Position numbers and translations under genes: made by a program
Shown: positions 1 to 12,023 of the stretch, piece after piece
How the letters are laid out: every line of letters starts with the position of its first letter
Numbering within the stretch: the first letter of the stretch is position 1
The notes under the pieces: model-generated
Seen by the model: only the letters and a program-made list of their open reading frames with translations
Told to the model about the DNA's origin: nothing
Databases searched by the model: none
From: Crambe crambe
Taxonomy: Eukaryota; Porifera; Demospongiae; Poecilosclerida; Crambeidae
DNA: 64,000 bases
NCBI GenBank assembly: GCA_963924555.1
Contig: OZ004597.1
Span: 1,488,001 to 1,552,000, forward strand
Direction of reading: 5' to 3'

Positions 1-38
1 AACAACATGTTATAATTAATACATGAATGAGAGAGTGT

Positions 39-64
<26 letters not shown>
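39..64. repeat. (TC)n microsatellite abutting a splice donor
   Basis: Thirteen TC dinucleotides. On the minus strand this is a GA run that begins inside the splice donor of the FN3 exon (GTGAGAGAGA), so the start of that intron is itself the microsatellite. Its length could affect donor strength. Confidence 0.9.
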
Positions 65-66
<2 letters not shown>

Positions 67-71
<5 letters not shown>

Positions 72-451
72 AGATTGCTAGTTCGAACACACAAGAGACA
101 GCTGCCACAGTTATCCATACGAGAGGGGTTTTGCATGGCACGACAAACCCGGACATCATAATTCATGCTGGGATTCAAACCAGCCAACGTATACTCCACC
201 ACGCCAGTGGGAACCTGCAAAATAGAACCAACCAGTAAAACAGGGTTGAAAGTGAGCCCTACATCATTAGGTCTGACCTCTGTCATGTTGAACAGTGTTT
301 GAGTGCTGGTAGTTCTGAATTCGATCACATACTGGTTGCCAATAATGTCTTCTCTCCATCTGAGGGTGACAAAGCGAGTGCCTGTGTCCAGAGCCTGCAG
401 TGCTGGCACCCAATCACTGTTTGAGGCAGTGCTTGAACACACCTCCCTACA
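67..451 (-). CDS. Internal exon of a fibronectin type III-like protein (partial gene)
   Basis: Read on the minus strand, this exon is open for 128 codons between a good acceptor (GTTCAG just right of 451) and a donor (GTGAGA at 66-61). The translation has FN3-like features: an early beta-strand motif VTLRWRED, a middle strand QYVIEFRTT, and the late pattern YTLAGLNPSMNYDVRV, where FN3 domains normally have L-x-P-x-T-x-Y-x-V-R-V. Flanking cysteines (CREVCSS at the start, CGSCLLC at the end) suggest an extracellular, disulphide-bonded protein. The exon enters in phase 0 and leaves in phase 1, and the gene continues beyond the left edge. The function cannot be named from one exon. An Ig-like or other beta-sandwich is a less likely alternative. 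Confidence 0.6.
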
Positions 452-3400
452 CTGAACCTGTTGCTATTATAGGGAGGGGGGAAGGTGCATGGAGGAGGAA
501 GGGTGCATGGAGGAGGGAAGGGTGCATGGAGGAGGGAAGGGTGCATGGAGGAGGAAGGATTATATCATAAGCTGAACAGAAGTGAGGAACCTACATACAG
601 TAATTTCTAACAGAGCACATGCCACTGGAACACACAATACAGTACTACAGTATAGAATTAAGCTAACACTTTGCAGAGGCCGGGGGAGGTGCCTACACAA
701 ACTGCTGAGCAAAGCACAGAAAACTCCCACTCCTGACCTCAACGGCTGTGTGCTCACTAGCTCATACACTAATGGCTCCCACTCCTGACCTAAATGCTGT
801 GTGCTCTAATGGCTCCCACTCTTATAGGCCAACCAAGTTTAATGGCCATGTGCTCCCTAATGGCTTTAATTCCATTGAAGCATGTAAGCACAAGCACTCA
901 CTCAGGTGAATTAACTCAAGTGGATCACTTGGCACGTCACAAAAACCCAATAAGACAACAATTATCTGCATGAAACAGTGTCCTTCACTTTCCGTGCAAT
1001 TAAAATATTTACACTCGACAGAACACACATGCACATAGTCTATATAAGGAAGCAGGGAGAGGAAGAAAGAGGCCATTTTGGGCTTCCGTTTGGAAACATG
1101 TGTCCAAATATCTCAAGAGTTTCTGGACACTAGCACTGTAAGGTACTGCACTACCTATGTACAGCCTGATCAAAAGTCTGCATGGTCTCATGTTTACTGC
1201 ATCAACACATGCATGACCTGGATACCAAATCAGTGACAGCATTAAGTGCATTAGCAGCTGCATGCAACTAAAAAAGTCACTCAAGAAGAATTTAAAGCAC
1301 CACAAACAGAGAAACCTAAAAAGGGGACATGGATTTGTGGCATGTAAGTCTAACAGTTGGAGGATATGAAGTCACTCATCCACTGCCATTTTTGCAGCTT
1401 TAAAAATAAGCACTGAATGTGGGAATGAAATTTCTGATAGTACAAGAACAATCTGCTGTCCCCCAACCGAGAAAAAAAAGTACCTTCACTTTTGGTAAGC
1501 CTCTTCTCAAAGGACTCAAATTCTTCTATGTACTAGGAAGCATGTGTGGAGTCCAGCTGCCACCAGCATGACCCAGATTATAATTCCTTATAACTACAAT
1601 GCATGAAATATTCCCGCTTTGCAGTAAGCAGTAATTACAAATGACACATTTTGGGCACTAACATAATTACCAGAACAGCCTGTTGAGTCTGGATGCAATC
1701 AGGGGCCTATCATACTTATAGCCCATATGTCTGTCCACTTGAAACAACAAGCACTTGGGGTTGAGAGTAGACACAATCAAACCATCCTAACAGACTGCAA
1801 CCATGCATGACTTATATCTACTCCTCATAACAATTAACTAGGGCTATGTCCAACATTTGAAGTAAGTGGCCGGCAGGCAGCATTATATATACATAGAAAG
1901 CTGAGAGACAGAGTCATGTAAGTGGTGGTTCCAACCTGGAAACTCCATTCCCTCCATGGAAATACTTACCACAGCACTTAGACAAGCCAAGCACCTACAA
2001 TCCACTTTGGGACCAAGTACCCTGGGGCATTTTGGAGTGTATATTTACAATTTCAACCTGAGAGTCACTCCACTTGCTGCACACCACATAAAAACAGGAT
2101 GTTGTGATGAGCAGTATGTAATTCTTATAAAGCCAGCAACATTTCCTCTCAGAAGAAGCCTCAATTTATTTACACCAGTACAATGTGGTTTCTGTGGAAT
2201 AGCATAGCAGACATGTCTCAGTTCAGTTTGTACTACACCCTAGATAAGACATCAACAAATTTATACAGCTGCACCAACAGGAACCCATGTGTACTTCTAG
2301 ATTAAACCAACTAGAACCTGTTGGTAATCATAAGCAATGTGGGGCATAATTAAGATTTTCAAAAAAGATAAATAGGTCCTAAGGATATTATGGTAACTTA
2401 CTCATGCACTCCAAAGTGTCACAGTGCTTACCTAAACTACCACAGTTGCAATTAAAGTGAGTGCATGTACAATTATATGAAGGAATCACTAACATAAGAT
2501 TTTAATTAAGCGCTTTAGATGATGAGTTTGTGATCCTCAAAAGATTCGCTAATTAAGCTACTGCATGACTTTGGCCCATTTTGCACCATTCCTGAGAATG
2601 GTCCAGTCCTGATGTGAAATAAACACCTTCACCTTCTAGAAAGTACATTTTGCCTTATAATCAATCAACCCACCCATAAGATTCATGTGAAAAAAAAAAA
2701 AAAAACATGCCTGCAAGCCCTTCTTATAATGAAGAGTAGAAAGTAGTCTAAGTTCATCTCACTAAATGTGTGCAGCATAAGTGAGACATTCGGACTTTTG
2801 AGGTAAGTTGGGGTATTCAGGTGTTATGGAGACCTGACCAACTCATACCACCACCCCCTCCACAAAGATATTTTAAATAACTTCTGATAACATTCCTTTC
2901 CCAGTAGCAAGGGAAAACCAGACTTAATCAATTCACCATCTGATTACCGATATACACATACAGGATGCCTAGCTATCTCTAGCTGGTAGGTAGGCAGTAG
3001 GCAAGAATGCATCCTCCACACAAATTTGTTCTGATACAACTGGAAGCAATTTACATAGGAGGCTATAAGTAATCTGCATTGCTGTCAATGGGATAGAAGT
3101 TGAGCTTTAGAGGGGGTGGGATTTAGTCAATTTCTAGTGCAAGTTGTTACTATGCTTAAAGCTAATTACTGTGCTGTGCCAGCAAAATAAACATAACTCC
3201 TGCCACAACTAGTCCTACTGTTTCCTCATGAATATAAATAAATTATGCACTTTCATCTAATCATAACTACACTACCACATTACTAACCTATCAGGATGAG
3301 GAAATGTCAACATTATTTCAGATTATTACTACACCAGTACAATTCAGCTGATCACACACACAGGACTCACATAACTTCCCACAAGCACTATAGGAACTAA

Positions 3401-3848
3401 CAAGCTTTAGGAAAGTGCATTCTGTCCAAACCACTTGTTACTATGGTTTGAGGTGAAGCATTATTAATCTGAAACCTAAACCTCGTACAACACTTTGTGT
3501 TTTCAACATAATACTAATATAGTATGTTTCAACTTCAATTCAAAAAACTTGCAGAAGACAGGCTAACTGTGGAGCAATGTGGGATGACACCATTAGTAGT
3601 GTACACAGGCTACACATAAATGGCAAGAGTAATTGACCATGTCCTACACATTGACACATAAAGTCCATAGGTGATATCAAATTGCATGCAATTCTCGAGA
3701 GATTTCTCATTTTGTAAGTTCCAGTTCACACTTTGGATATAATACAAAACACTGTCAGCCACACATCTTTATTCATCTCTTCAACACAGGAATTAACCCA
3801 CAATTTGTAGTCAGTGAATAACCTAGCAGAAGCAGCAATGAAACTTAC
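452..3848. other. Probable long intron; no further exon recognised
   Basis: This lies between the FN3 exon and the upstream signal-peptide exon on the minus strand. I see short open frames only, none with conserved-looking protein. It contains a G-rich minisatellite (478-557), imperfect ~50-bp repeats around 720-850 (each carrying GGCTCCCACTC or TGTGTGCTC) and an A15 run near 2690. Small internal exons could be missed. Confidence 0.5.
478..557. repeat. ~20-bp minisatellite, four units
   Basis: Direct repeats of GGTGCATGGAGGAGGGAAG, with units differing by one or two bases. It is purine-rich on the plus strand and lies in the presumed intron about 25 bp upstream of the FN3 exon acceptor, so its minus-strand complement forms part of an extended pyrimidine tract. 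Confidence 0.85.
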
Positions 3849-3923
3849 ACAGTGAGCAATTCGAAGGTGAATGTTGAGACATATCAGTAGTGTCAGGACA
3901 AGATCACGAATCAAGGCACCCAT
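3849..3923 (-). CDS. Signal-peptide first exon, probably of the FN3-type gene
   Basis: The minus strand gives ATG, 25 codons and then a consensus donor GTAAGT. The peptide (MGALIRDLVLTLLICLNIHL, then RIAHC) has a short basic start, a leucine-rich hydrophobic core and a small/polar end, as in a secretory signal. It ends in phase 0, which matches the phase-0 entry of the FN3 exon at 451, so the two may be joined directly or through unseen exons. The pairing is inference from strand, phase and the cysteine-rich start of the next exon. The exon could belong to a different small secreted protein. Confidence 0.5.
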
Positions 3924-4444
3924 TGGTTGCCTCCACACAGATCAAGAGAGTCTATCAAACAATCCTAAACAGAACACACACTTCAAATCAGTCCAGCCTA
4001 CTAGCCCTAGTAGCTAGGTAATATCATAGCCAGCATTCATATAGCAAGCTACACTGTTCACTTTCTCTAGGAAAGCTAGCTATAAGGAGTAGAAACTGTT
4101 TTGTCTGCTATTTCATTGTTAATTCACTGTATGCATGCAAGCTTGCAAGCTACAACTATCAACTGTCTGTTGTTTTAGCTAGCTTTACTCTTTACCTCGA
4201 TATTTTATTTCGCAGTGTTGTTCCTTGAGCAGGGGCAGTGTAAACTTATATCAGAGATCACTCACTAACACCTTTCTTTTGATCTGGCGTACTCTGCTAG
4301 TTATACTTTGTGTGAATAACAAAACTAAACCAAATTCAAAGTGGGCGGTGCTAGCCTAGAATACTGCACATGCGCGCGCAGGGATCCGACCGGCGGCGTA
4401 TAAAAATACATGGATTTTACGATTGCATCACTGCATTTATCAGA
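3924..4444. promoter_or_regulatory. Head-to-head promoter region with TATA box for the amylase gene
   Basis: This is the ~520 bp between two outward-facing first exons. On the plus strand a TATA element (TATAAAAATA, 4399-4408) lies 37-46 bp before the amylase start codon, implying a very short 5' leader. Just upstream are TGCGCGCGCA (4371-4380, similar to an NRF1 site) and GGGCGG (near 4344). No TATA-like element is obvious on the minus side. Confidence 0.6.
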
Positions 4445-6523
4445 ATGATCAATAGTACAAGCATCGTAGTTGTGGTCTGCATTTTACTGCAGTGGACCTA
4501 TGCTGTTCACGGCAGATCTCCAGATGAGTGGAAATCTAGGGTGATCTATCAGGTGGGTTAATTAAAATTAAGATCTCTGTTGTGGTTTACCAGCAACAGG
4601 GTCCTATAATAAATGACAAAGTGACTTTCCTTTCCCAGGTCTTGACAGATCGATTTGCCTCAACAGGTAACAACACTTCATCCTGTGGTGATCTCTCTGA
4701 TTACTGCGGAGGGACTTTCCAAGGCATTATCAGAAAGCTTGACTACATTGAGGGACTAGGGGTCAATGCCATTTGGATCTCACCCATACCCGAACAGACG
4801 GATAAGGGATATCATGGCTACTGGCAAAAAAACATATTTGCTATTAATTCACACTTTGGTTCATCAGATGACCTAAAGCAGTTAATCTCCGAATGTCACA
4901 AGAGGAACATTTGGGTTATGTTGGATGTGTAAGCATTACATCATGTCCCCCCTCCCTCCCCTAATGATTATTTATTTATATAGTGTGGCTAATCATATGG
5001 GAAATCAAAATCCTGGAGACTGGAATAATTTTTCTCAATTCGTCCCCTTCAATCGATCTGAATATTACCACCCTTATTGCTTAATTACAGACTTCAATGA
5101 CCAGCATCAGGTGATGAGCTAAAATTGTCAACATCCATTGTTGATTCAGCTTATAGTAAAGATCATGTGACACACCATAAAATGCTTCATGCATACTTTC
5201 CTTGTTGCCTGAATAGGTTGAAGTGTGCAGGCTTTCAAATCTGCCGGATCTCGATCAATCTAATTCATTTGTTCGTTCAACACTCAAGAATTGGATCAGG
5301 AGCACAGTTAGCACTTATGGAGTGGATGGAATTCGTATTGATACTGTCCCAGAAGTTCCAAAAGATTTTTGGTCTGAATACACCAAATCGGCAGGGGTTT
5401 ACTCAGTAGGAGAGGTGTTCAACGGGAACCCTCAGTACGTGGGGGGGTACCAGGGCCCTGTGGCGGCGACTCTTAACTACCCGATGTACTTTAAACTCCT
5501 CAATGCTTTCCAATCTAAACAAACCATGCGGAACATTCATGATGGAGTCACACAAAACTCTTGGCCCTTCAGTGACGTGTCTATTCTGGGAAACTTCCTT
5601 GACAACCACGATAACCCCCGGTTTTTGTCCAAAAATCGTGATTGGAACGTGTTGAAAAATGGACTTGCTTATGTCATATATGCAGAGGTCAGCACTAACC
5701 ATAGGGGGCCTACTTTAGCAGGAAATAATTATTTTTAAATTAACCAAGTTGGTTTGTCCTTTCAAAGGTGAGGTCAAGCTAACTAGATCACTCTTGGTTA
5801 TCAGACACCTCATCTTCAACATCCTGTTTGAGATCATAACTGTCAACTTGTAATTATATGCTAATTAACAGGGTATCTCCATAATTATGTGCTAATTACA
5901 GGGTATCCCATAATTATGTGCTAATTACAGGGTATTATGTGCTAATTACAGGGTAATCCCATAATTATGTGCTAATTACAGGGCATCCCCATAATTTATT
6001 ACGGGACAGAACAGGCCTTCAGTGGACCAAAGGACCCCCAGAACAGGGAGACTCTCTGGCCACACTATGACACAAACTTTGACCTCTACAAGTTCATCAG
6101 TACTTTGGCCAACTTTAGGAAGAAACTAGGCTCTTCAGTGTACGAGAGCAAGCAGGTGGAGAGGTATGTGGATGACCAGTTCTTCGCATTCACACGAGAT
6201 AAGGTATTGTTGGATACAATAATGTGATTTTATTGAATTATAATAACTATTCAAGCTGTTTGTGGCTACAACGAATATTGGGAGTGGACAATCTCTAACA
6301 CGAACTATCACTTATCACCCTTATTCGGATGGGACAGGTAAAACTCAGAATAGAAATGAGTAATTAATCTCCATTTATCATCTGTGCTACACTAGTGTTG
6401 GTGAATGTTCTGGATTCAAGCCAACGAGTGACGGTGAATGGTGGAAAGTTTGACGTGAATATTCAGAATGGGTTGCCAATAGTGTACTACCCAGCATCTT
6501 CCGTAGAGTGGGGGGAAAGATAA
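4445..6523 (+). CDS. Secreted alpha-amylase, glycoside hydrolase family 13, fungal-like type
   Basis: Hydrolyses internal alpha-1,4 links of starch or glycogen; probably a secreted digestive enzyme. Exons: 4445-4552, 4639-4928, 4984-5110, 5217-5687, 5982-6203, 6256-6337, 6396-6523. The total is 1,428 nt (475 aa) and the frame closes exactly. A signal peptide occupies residues ~1-24. The four GH13 motifs are present: DVVANH (I), GIRIDTV with the nucleophile Asp (II), VGEVF with the acid/base Glu (III) and FLDNHD with the third Asp (IV). Residues such as YCGGTFQGIIRKLDYI and YHGYWQ resemble the Aspergillus (TAKA) amylase branch rather than the animal pancreatic/insect one, and the length fits that family. 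The start was chosen as the first ATG after the TATA box that leads a signal peptide. The acceptor of exon 5 lies at the end of a tandem array of copied splice sites (see the repeat at 5870-5995). Confidence 0.92.
5870..5995 (+). repeat. Minisatellite made of copied 3' splice sites in the amylase gene
   Basis: Five successive units carry a branchpoint-like CTAAT, then TACAG (AACAG in the first), then a copy of the first exon bases (GGTATCCCATAATT or close variants). Only the last (acceptor at 5981, exon from 5982, GGCATCCCCATAATTTATTA) leads into open reading frame. The first upstream unit, if used, reads into TAA within a few codons; others also break the frame. Unit length is about 21-30 bp. 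Confidence 0.9.
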
Positions 6524-6657
6524 TGACTCTACGTGTTTTTGTGTGTCACTCAAATCAGTGTCTTCTAATCAATGATTCTAACTTTGAAGAATAATTTTAC
6601 CTAGTGTGTGATGATGCTTATTCCCACCAATCTTTATTTCGCATTAAAGTTTTAATA

Positions 6658-6780
6658 GTGGCTACAGTTCAGTCTACCCTTTACCTAACCTGCAGAGTGG
6701 CTACAGTTCAGTCTACCCTTTACCTAACCTGCAGAGTGGCCGGCTACAGTTCAGTCTACCCTTTACCTAACCTGCAGAGT
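6658..6780. repeat. 39-bp tandem repeat, three units, downstream of the amylase
   Basis: Three near-identical copies of a unit starting GTGGCTACAGTTCAGTCTAC and ending CTAACCTGCAGA; the third has a 4-bp insertion (CCGG). A truncated copy follows (CCCTTTACCAAACCTG, ~6790). Each unit holds a PstI-like CTGCAG. It lies ~130 bp after the stop codon, so it may fall in the 3' UTR. Confidence 0.9.
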
Positions 6781-6963
6781 ACCACTATCCCTTTACCAAA
6801 CCTGAAAATCTTTTATATAAAAAATTCCTACTGCATAATCCATAATCTAAAAAAGTACTGCTTCTATACTCTTGAAAAAATACTGTTATATAAAATCCCT
6901 ATAATGCTGCATAAGCTAGTGAACTAACAAAGTACAGAGTATATACTAAGGGTCTGTGTGACT

Positions 6964-8038
6964 TTAGGCACACAAGTTACTGAAAATAGAGGTGCCTTGT
7001 AAGCTTCCAATGGCATCCAATAACTCGTTCAACTCGTTCCTCACAGTAGTATATGAGGAATTGCTCGTGACTTTCGTTATGGCCTCCGTACAAGCAGTAT
7101 TGTCAATTTTGTTCTTGCTAATGAATTCTGTCCAGTCCCAAGCAGCCACAGGGAAAAAGTTCGCTCTCAATTTTCCCAAGCATCCAAAGTTCTGTACATT
7201 TCCTTCTAAAGTTGTATCGGAGTATCTCATTGATTCGATATGGATTTTGGGCTTTTGAATTTGGTTAAATGCTGCAGTCAACAGACCGATTGATTGACTG
7301 GATGGGACTTTACTAAGCCACAATTCAGTTGGTAGATTCCCACTGTTGATCCTGGTTTTTACCTCATGAGGCATACTGAAGTACAATTGTAATTCATTTG
7401 TACTGCTCAAGGTGTCGCCACCATTGAAAATGATGTAGAAATATTGTGAAGTGTTTGGTATCAAGCCGTTAAGTAAGTCATCAAGTTGAGCAGGAGTTAT
7501 TACGGAATCGCTCAGTGAACAACCTGGATAGGAGTAGTTAATTATGAGTACACTATGGCAGTCATTACTGAGTATAGCTAGCTAGCTGTAAGGGCTGTTA
7601 GCTAGAACACTCCTAAGGCTGCAACCCTCAAGCTTCAAGTGATGGACTGACGGTCAAAAATTAAAAATCATTCCTAAGGTTGTAGTTAACCCTTGAGCTT
7701 GAAGTGATGGATTGATGGAAAATTCCTAAGGCTGCAACCCTCAGCATTGGTCAAATTGAAGCATTTCAATGGCCTAACTACATACTCAACAAAAGGCTAT
7801 ATCACCATCCCTCAAATGACTTATACATACTGTCTGTTGAAACTTTGGCATCCTTCATTTCGTCTAGTTCTTCCATAACCTTTGCCAGCAGATTCAAAAG
7901 TTTTGTGTCAGTTCCAGTATGCACTCTACCCCTTATTTGGGTGTCACCAATTCTACTGGACAAGGATGATGATGGCCTCCCTGAAGCTACTGCCACAAGA
8001 GTGATCAGTAAAATAGCAGTACTGTTGAACATTGTCAT
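6964..8038 (-). CDS. Secreted protein of unknown function, 255 aa
   Basis: Two exons on the minus strand (8038-7831 and 7523-6964) join in phase 1 and total 768 nt, closing exactly. The start ATG follows an acceptor-like TTTCTTTCAG, so a 5' UTR intron is likely. Residues ~1-20 form a signal peptide (FNSTAILLITLVAVASG). A short charged helix-rich stretch follows (LLNLLAKVMEELDEMKDAK), then a Cys-containing domain of about 185 residues with NELQLYFSMP, LPTELWLSKVP and a C-terminal CTEAITKVTS...NLCA. The middle faintly recalls TGF-beta propeptides (beta-strand, LP-x-ELWL), but there is no C-terminal cystine knot, so I do not assign the family. Four cysteines in the mature part could pair. Confidence 0.8.
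7605..7745. repeat. Intronic imperfect direct repeats
   Basis: Three copies of a phrase built on TCCTAAGGCTGCAACCCT, with AGCTTCAAGTGATGGACTGA (or diverged GAGCTTGAAGTGATGGATTG) between them. They lie inside the intron of the secreted-protein gene, 80-220 bp upstream of its second exon on the minus strand. Confidence 0.75.
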
Positions 8039-9894
8039 CTTTATAACCTGAAAGAAATACATTACGCTGAGTAAATAAAGTAGCTAATGTAATCTCGAAA
8101 TGTTATCTAATGAGATCTCACTTTGAGACACTAACTAGTTATTTTCAAACACATGACAGATCTGTCTGGATAAAAAACCAGATAATCAAGGTGTTCATTA
8201 ACTGTAAATGGTCATTGTTTCTGTATAACAATAGATACTGCATGGGCTAACAAAAAAAAAATTAGCAGTTTAGTTGGGTGGGCAGTATTCTCAAGAGTAG
8301 GAGAATTGTGGAATACCCATCAAGTTTGTATAGCTATCAATAAGAGATTTGATGCAGTTAGTCTGAATGCACTACTGAATAGGGTTAGGTGGACTATTAC
8401 GGATGCTGTAGGGCTTCATCAATGCATTAGCTGACACATGCACATGTTTGAGGAAGAAGAAAATGATATGCTTTCCTATTTAGTCAGGGCTGTGGGGGGT
8501 TGAGTGAGTTGCAACCCCGCTCTAACTACTCTAATATTATGGTGCACTAAAATTGCAGGTATCCTTGGCTCCCAATGCCTGTAAATAGGGTTAGATATCA
8601 TATTGTTATAGCCTTGATAAGTTGGTATCAATTTTGTTGCTGAATTTGACCACGAAATGAACTTAAGGTAGTAGCTAAACAAATTCAAAATGGCATTCTA
8701 TTCAATGGGCAAAGAGTAGACAGGAAGAACAGTTAGTTGTTTATTGCCCAGTAGATTTACTTTCTGTACCAATCACAGTTTTCAATACCTGGGGCAGATC
8801 AAACACACTTGCAGCGAAATATCTAGCAACAGGATGTAATATCTACCACAGGTTTTGAAAACTTTCGCTATAATTATCTAGCTGCTTCTAGATACCCTTG
8901 ACTCCCCCCAAGAATGGCAGTGAGAACAAGGAAATACTGGCTACGAGTAAAAACAACGCAAAATTGATTGAAAATCACAATGCACAAGTGGCTGAAAGAC
9001 TGACTTGGTGAGATGAAAATTTTACAAAAGTCTGATACCTCTCTGCAGTAGCTACGTAATATAGTAATAATAGGCAGAGTGTAACAGATCAGGCCTGAAT
9101 AACTAGGTTAATTAAGGTTGTTATGTTGAATGATCAGTGACCCAGTGTGTTAGTGCTTCACCGTGGGTGGTCGTGGGGGGATATCTGGCATGACCAATTG
9201 AATCTTGATTCCTACACCTCTGCCATATATTGTATACTTCGATCCCCATCAACGAGCTGAGGCAAACAAGCTTGTATACAATTTTTATAACCTTGGGCGT
9301 TATTGTTGTAAAATAGTTGAAGCTATTACTCCAGATCTCCACCTCTATTTGAAGCCACCACAATAGAGCAGTAACTACACAGTGCCATGTAACAAGTCCA
9401 CAGTACTACATGTACATGCAAGCACTAATTAACAGTTAATGCTAAATACTTCATGGGGGACAAGACTACCACTATAAAGTATAGCTCAACCACGTTTATT
9501 ATTTATTATTTGGGCCCGTTTCCTCTACCTATGAAACAGTCTTACGTATACATGACACATCCATATTACTTTCAAGGTCACACATTAGATAACACTTGGT
9601 CGTGATTTTTGTTAATCATCATAGCTCTCTTGCATGCATCACTTCAAAGATGTCTTTTGGAGCTGGAATGTAGCTGATATTGAATTATTGGGGGTGTTGC
9701 ACTTCCAAATACCTCCTTTGCCCACACTCATGCAGCGCAGGCACATGTGAAGTGTGTCATTTAAAGTGGTTTGGGGTATGCACCCAGAAAGATTTTTGGA
9801 CCCCTTAGCATGAAGATTAGCTTTTAACTATTCATTCAGCCTGCTGCTATGAAAACTGTAAACCAGCCAGAAACGCCTCATGATGCATCTGACT
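8039..9894. other. Gene-poor interval
   Basis: 5' flank of the secreted-protein gene, then sequence with no exon I can support. Short open frames here lack conserved residues and splice context. Confidence 0.55.
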
Positions 9895-10014
9895 CCAGTG
9901 GCAGATACAGGGGGTGCATAGGATCCCCTTTTCATTGCAATTCATAGAACTAGCTAATTGTAAAGATGACTACAACTTTGCACCCCCCCTTAAAATTCCT
10001 ACATCTACCCCTGG
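9895..10014. mobile_element. 120-bp non-autonomous element with terminal inverted repeats
   Basis: Starts CCAGTGGCAGATACAGGGG and ends with a sequence whose complement is CCAGGGGTAGATGTAGGAAT, so both ends share the pattern CCAG-x-GG-x-AGAT-x-x-AGG. GGGGTGCA near the left end pairs with TGCACCCC near the right. No coding capacity; a MITE-like element. Related phrases (GGATCCAGGA, GGGGCAGATC) recur at ~10030, 11070 and 11390, so decayed relatives lie nearby. Confidence 0.65.
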
Positions 10015-12023
10015 ACTCTGTCTATGCTATAGATCCAGGGGCAGATCAAACTGGCCTGGGGGTATAAAGCAATGCATTTGAAGGCTAGCTCTTCATGTCA
10101 TAGCGTACATATAATCATGGCTATGTCATTCAAGTAGGTGAGTAGTTCTAGGATCAGTTGTACAGTAAAAAAAAATTTTGACCTAAAATTTTTCGTTATA
10201 GCTACAAATAGCTAATTAATTTAACTTTATGGTTGTACAGCAGCAAACTTACATGCATATGCTAAGCTGGTACGTGTACCTAGTTACTACACAAGTCTAC
10301 TTCATTATATTAAACTCACAGTTCAGAGAAAGAAGAAGAGAGGAGGTAGTTATCCTTGGAGCTTTCGAGTAAGATTGCAAGATTTTTATTAGCTATGGCT
10401 TTATACCATACCCAACATCCGGACTTTATTATTTATTTATTCCGCGCATGCGGGATGGAAAACGGGCATGCGCAGAAGCTGGAGGCCGAGGGCTTTGGTC
10501 AATGGATGATAACATTGCTGTGCAGTACTTGTGTGATTGACTGTTGACTGGCATGGGTAGTCATTTACATAGTGTAGGTGAACTAGAGACCATTAAGGCC
10601 AATGATAACAGTTGTGCAGTACTGGTCTGTTGACTGGCATGGTACATCATCACTCCAGCAGCTGTGAGTCTATCAGCATCATTTACATAGTGTAGGTGAA
10701 CTAGAGACCATTAAGGCCAATGATAACAGTTGTGCAGTACTGGTCTGTTGACTGGCATGGTACATCATCACTCCAGCAGCTGTGAGTCTATCAGCATCAT
10801 TTACATAGAGTAGGTGAACTAGAGACCTTTAAGGCCAATGATAACAATTGTGCAGTACTGGTCTGTTGACTGGCATGGGTACATCATCACTCCAGCAGCT
10901 GTGGGTCTATCAGCATCATTTACATAGAGTAGGTGATTAAGGCTGGCCAATGATGGCATTCAGTGGTGGATACAGGATTTTCTAAAGGGTACTTCTTATT
11001 AGTGGGTGTCTCCCTACCACTCCCATAACCACACCCATTTTTATATTCATCACAAATGCTGTCAGGGCTGGATCCAGGAGTGAGGTTGAGGGGGTTGCAC
11101 CCCCCTTTTGTTCTCAAGCTAAGCCTGTAGACGCTATAGCTAATGCAATATGACCATGCCTACTTGCTTAGCCGTTTCTGCTCTAAAGTAGTATAATTAG
11201 AGGAACACACATATGAGCTAACTTAACTAATGTGGTTACTACAGCCATCATTATCTAAGGCTATGGTCAAGAAAAAAATGGTCTATGTGTATATATGACA
11301 CATCCATTTTGGTGGATTTAGGGAGTTTCTTTTTCTTCTTAAGAAGTACCCATCTTAATTCACACTCTTTAAAATTTTGCACAGCCAGGGCCGGATCCAG
11401 GATTTTTAGATAGGTGGGGTTGCAGGACTGGGCCATGGGGAAGGGTGCAAGTTATTTGGAGGATCCATGTTGGCTTCACTTGCAGGCTGCCACTTTTTGA
11501 GCATTTAGCATTATATTGCTTAATGCACAAATTGGATCCAAGAAGTCCAAAATTCAATCTCCCTAGCGCATATATTTTGTGTGCATTATATGACAGCATG
11601 AGTATAGACAAAAGGTGTGAACCATCTCAAAAATTGTGTTATAGCTAGCCACTCGAAGTGACACGTCACAGGTGTTCATGAAGGAAATCACAGTTAGCAC
11701 TGCCAGTTGCACTTTCAAGGTCACACATTAGATAACTCAGTGCATACTAACTGAGACTTCTTTAACAATCACACCTGTGACCTTGCATGTGTCACTAACA
11801 TCTTTTGGAGCACTTTGGCTTTCATTTTCAAGGATGGGTACATCACTCCAGTGGCTGTGAGTCTATCAGCATTATTTAGGTGAACTAGAGACCATAGCAG
11901 AAATATCCACTGCAATCTTATAATATAATGGCCTAGGGTGACACTAAAACACTTAGCCATGTTAATTACAATTGCATGATGATGGTATTCATAATCAGCT
12001 AATTCACTTCCTGCTGTAATTAA
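10015..12023. other. Gene-poor, repeat-rich interval
   Basis: No gene recognised. It holds the ~118-bp tandem array (10562-10940), a diverged single copy of the same unit (11838-11893), two degenerate GGATCCAGGA-bearing repeat fragments and a CT/AG-rich stretch at 10325-10350. Confidence 0.6.
10562..10940. repeat. 118-119-bp tandem repeat, three full units plus a partial fourth
   Basis: Units begin CATTTACATAGTGTAGGTGA at about 10562, 10680, 10799 and 10918. They include GTGCAGTACTGGTCTGTTGA and CTCCAGCAGCTGTGAGTCTA. Copies are nearly identical, so the expansion is recent. A degenerate portion recurs at 11838-11893, so the unit existed as a dispersed repeat before it was tandemly amplified. 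Confidence 0.9.

Noticed and set aside
3924..3938. Upstream extension of the FN3-gene first exon
   Set aside because: It needs a GTG start; the ATG at 3923 gives a complete signal peptide.
6964..7523. TGF-beta ligand
   Set aside because: Only a faint propeptide-like strand is seen; the cystine-knot C-terminus is absent.
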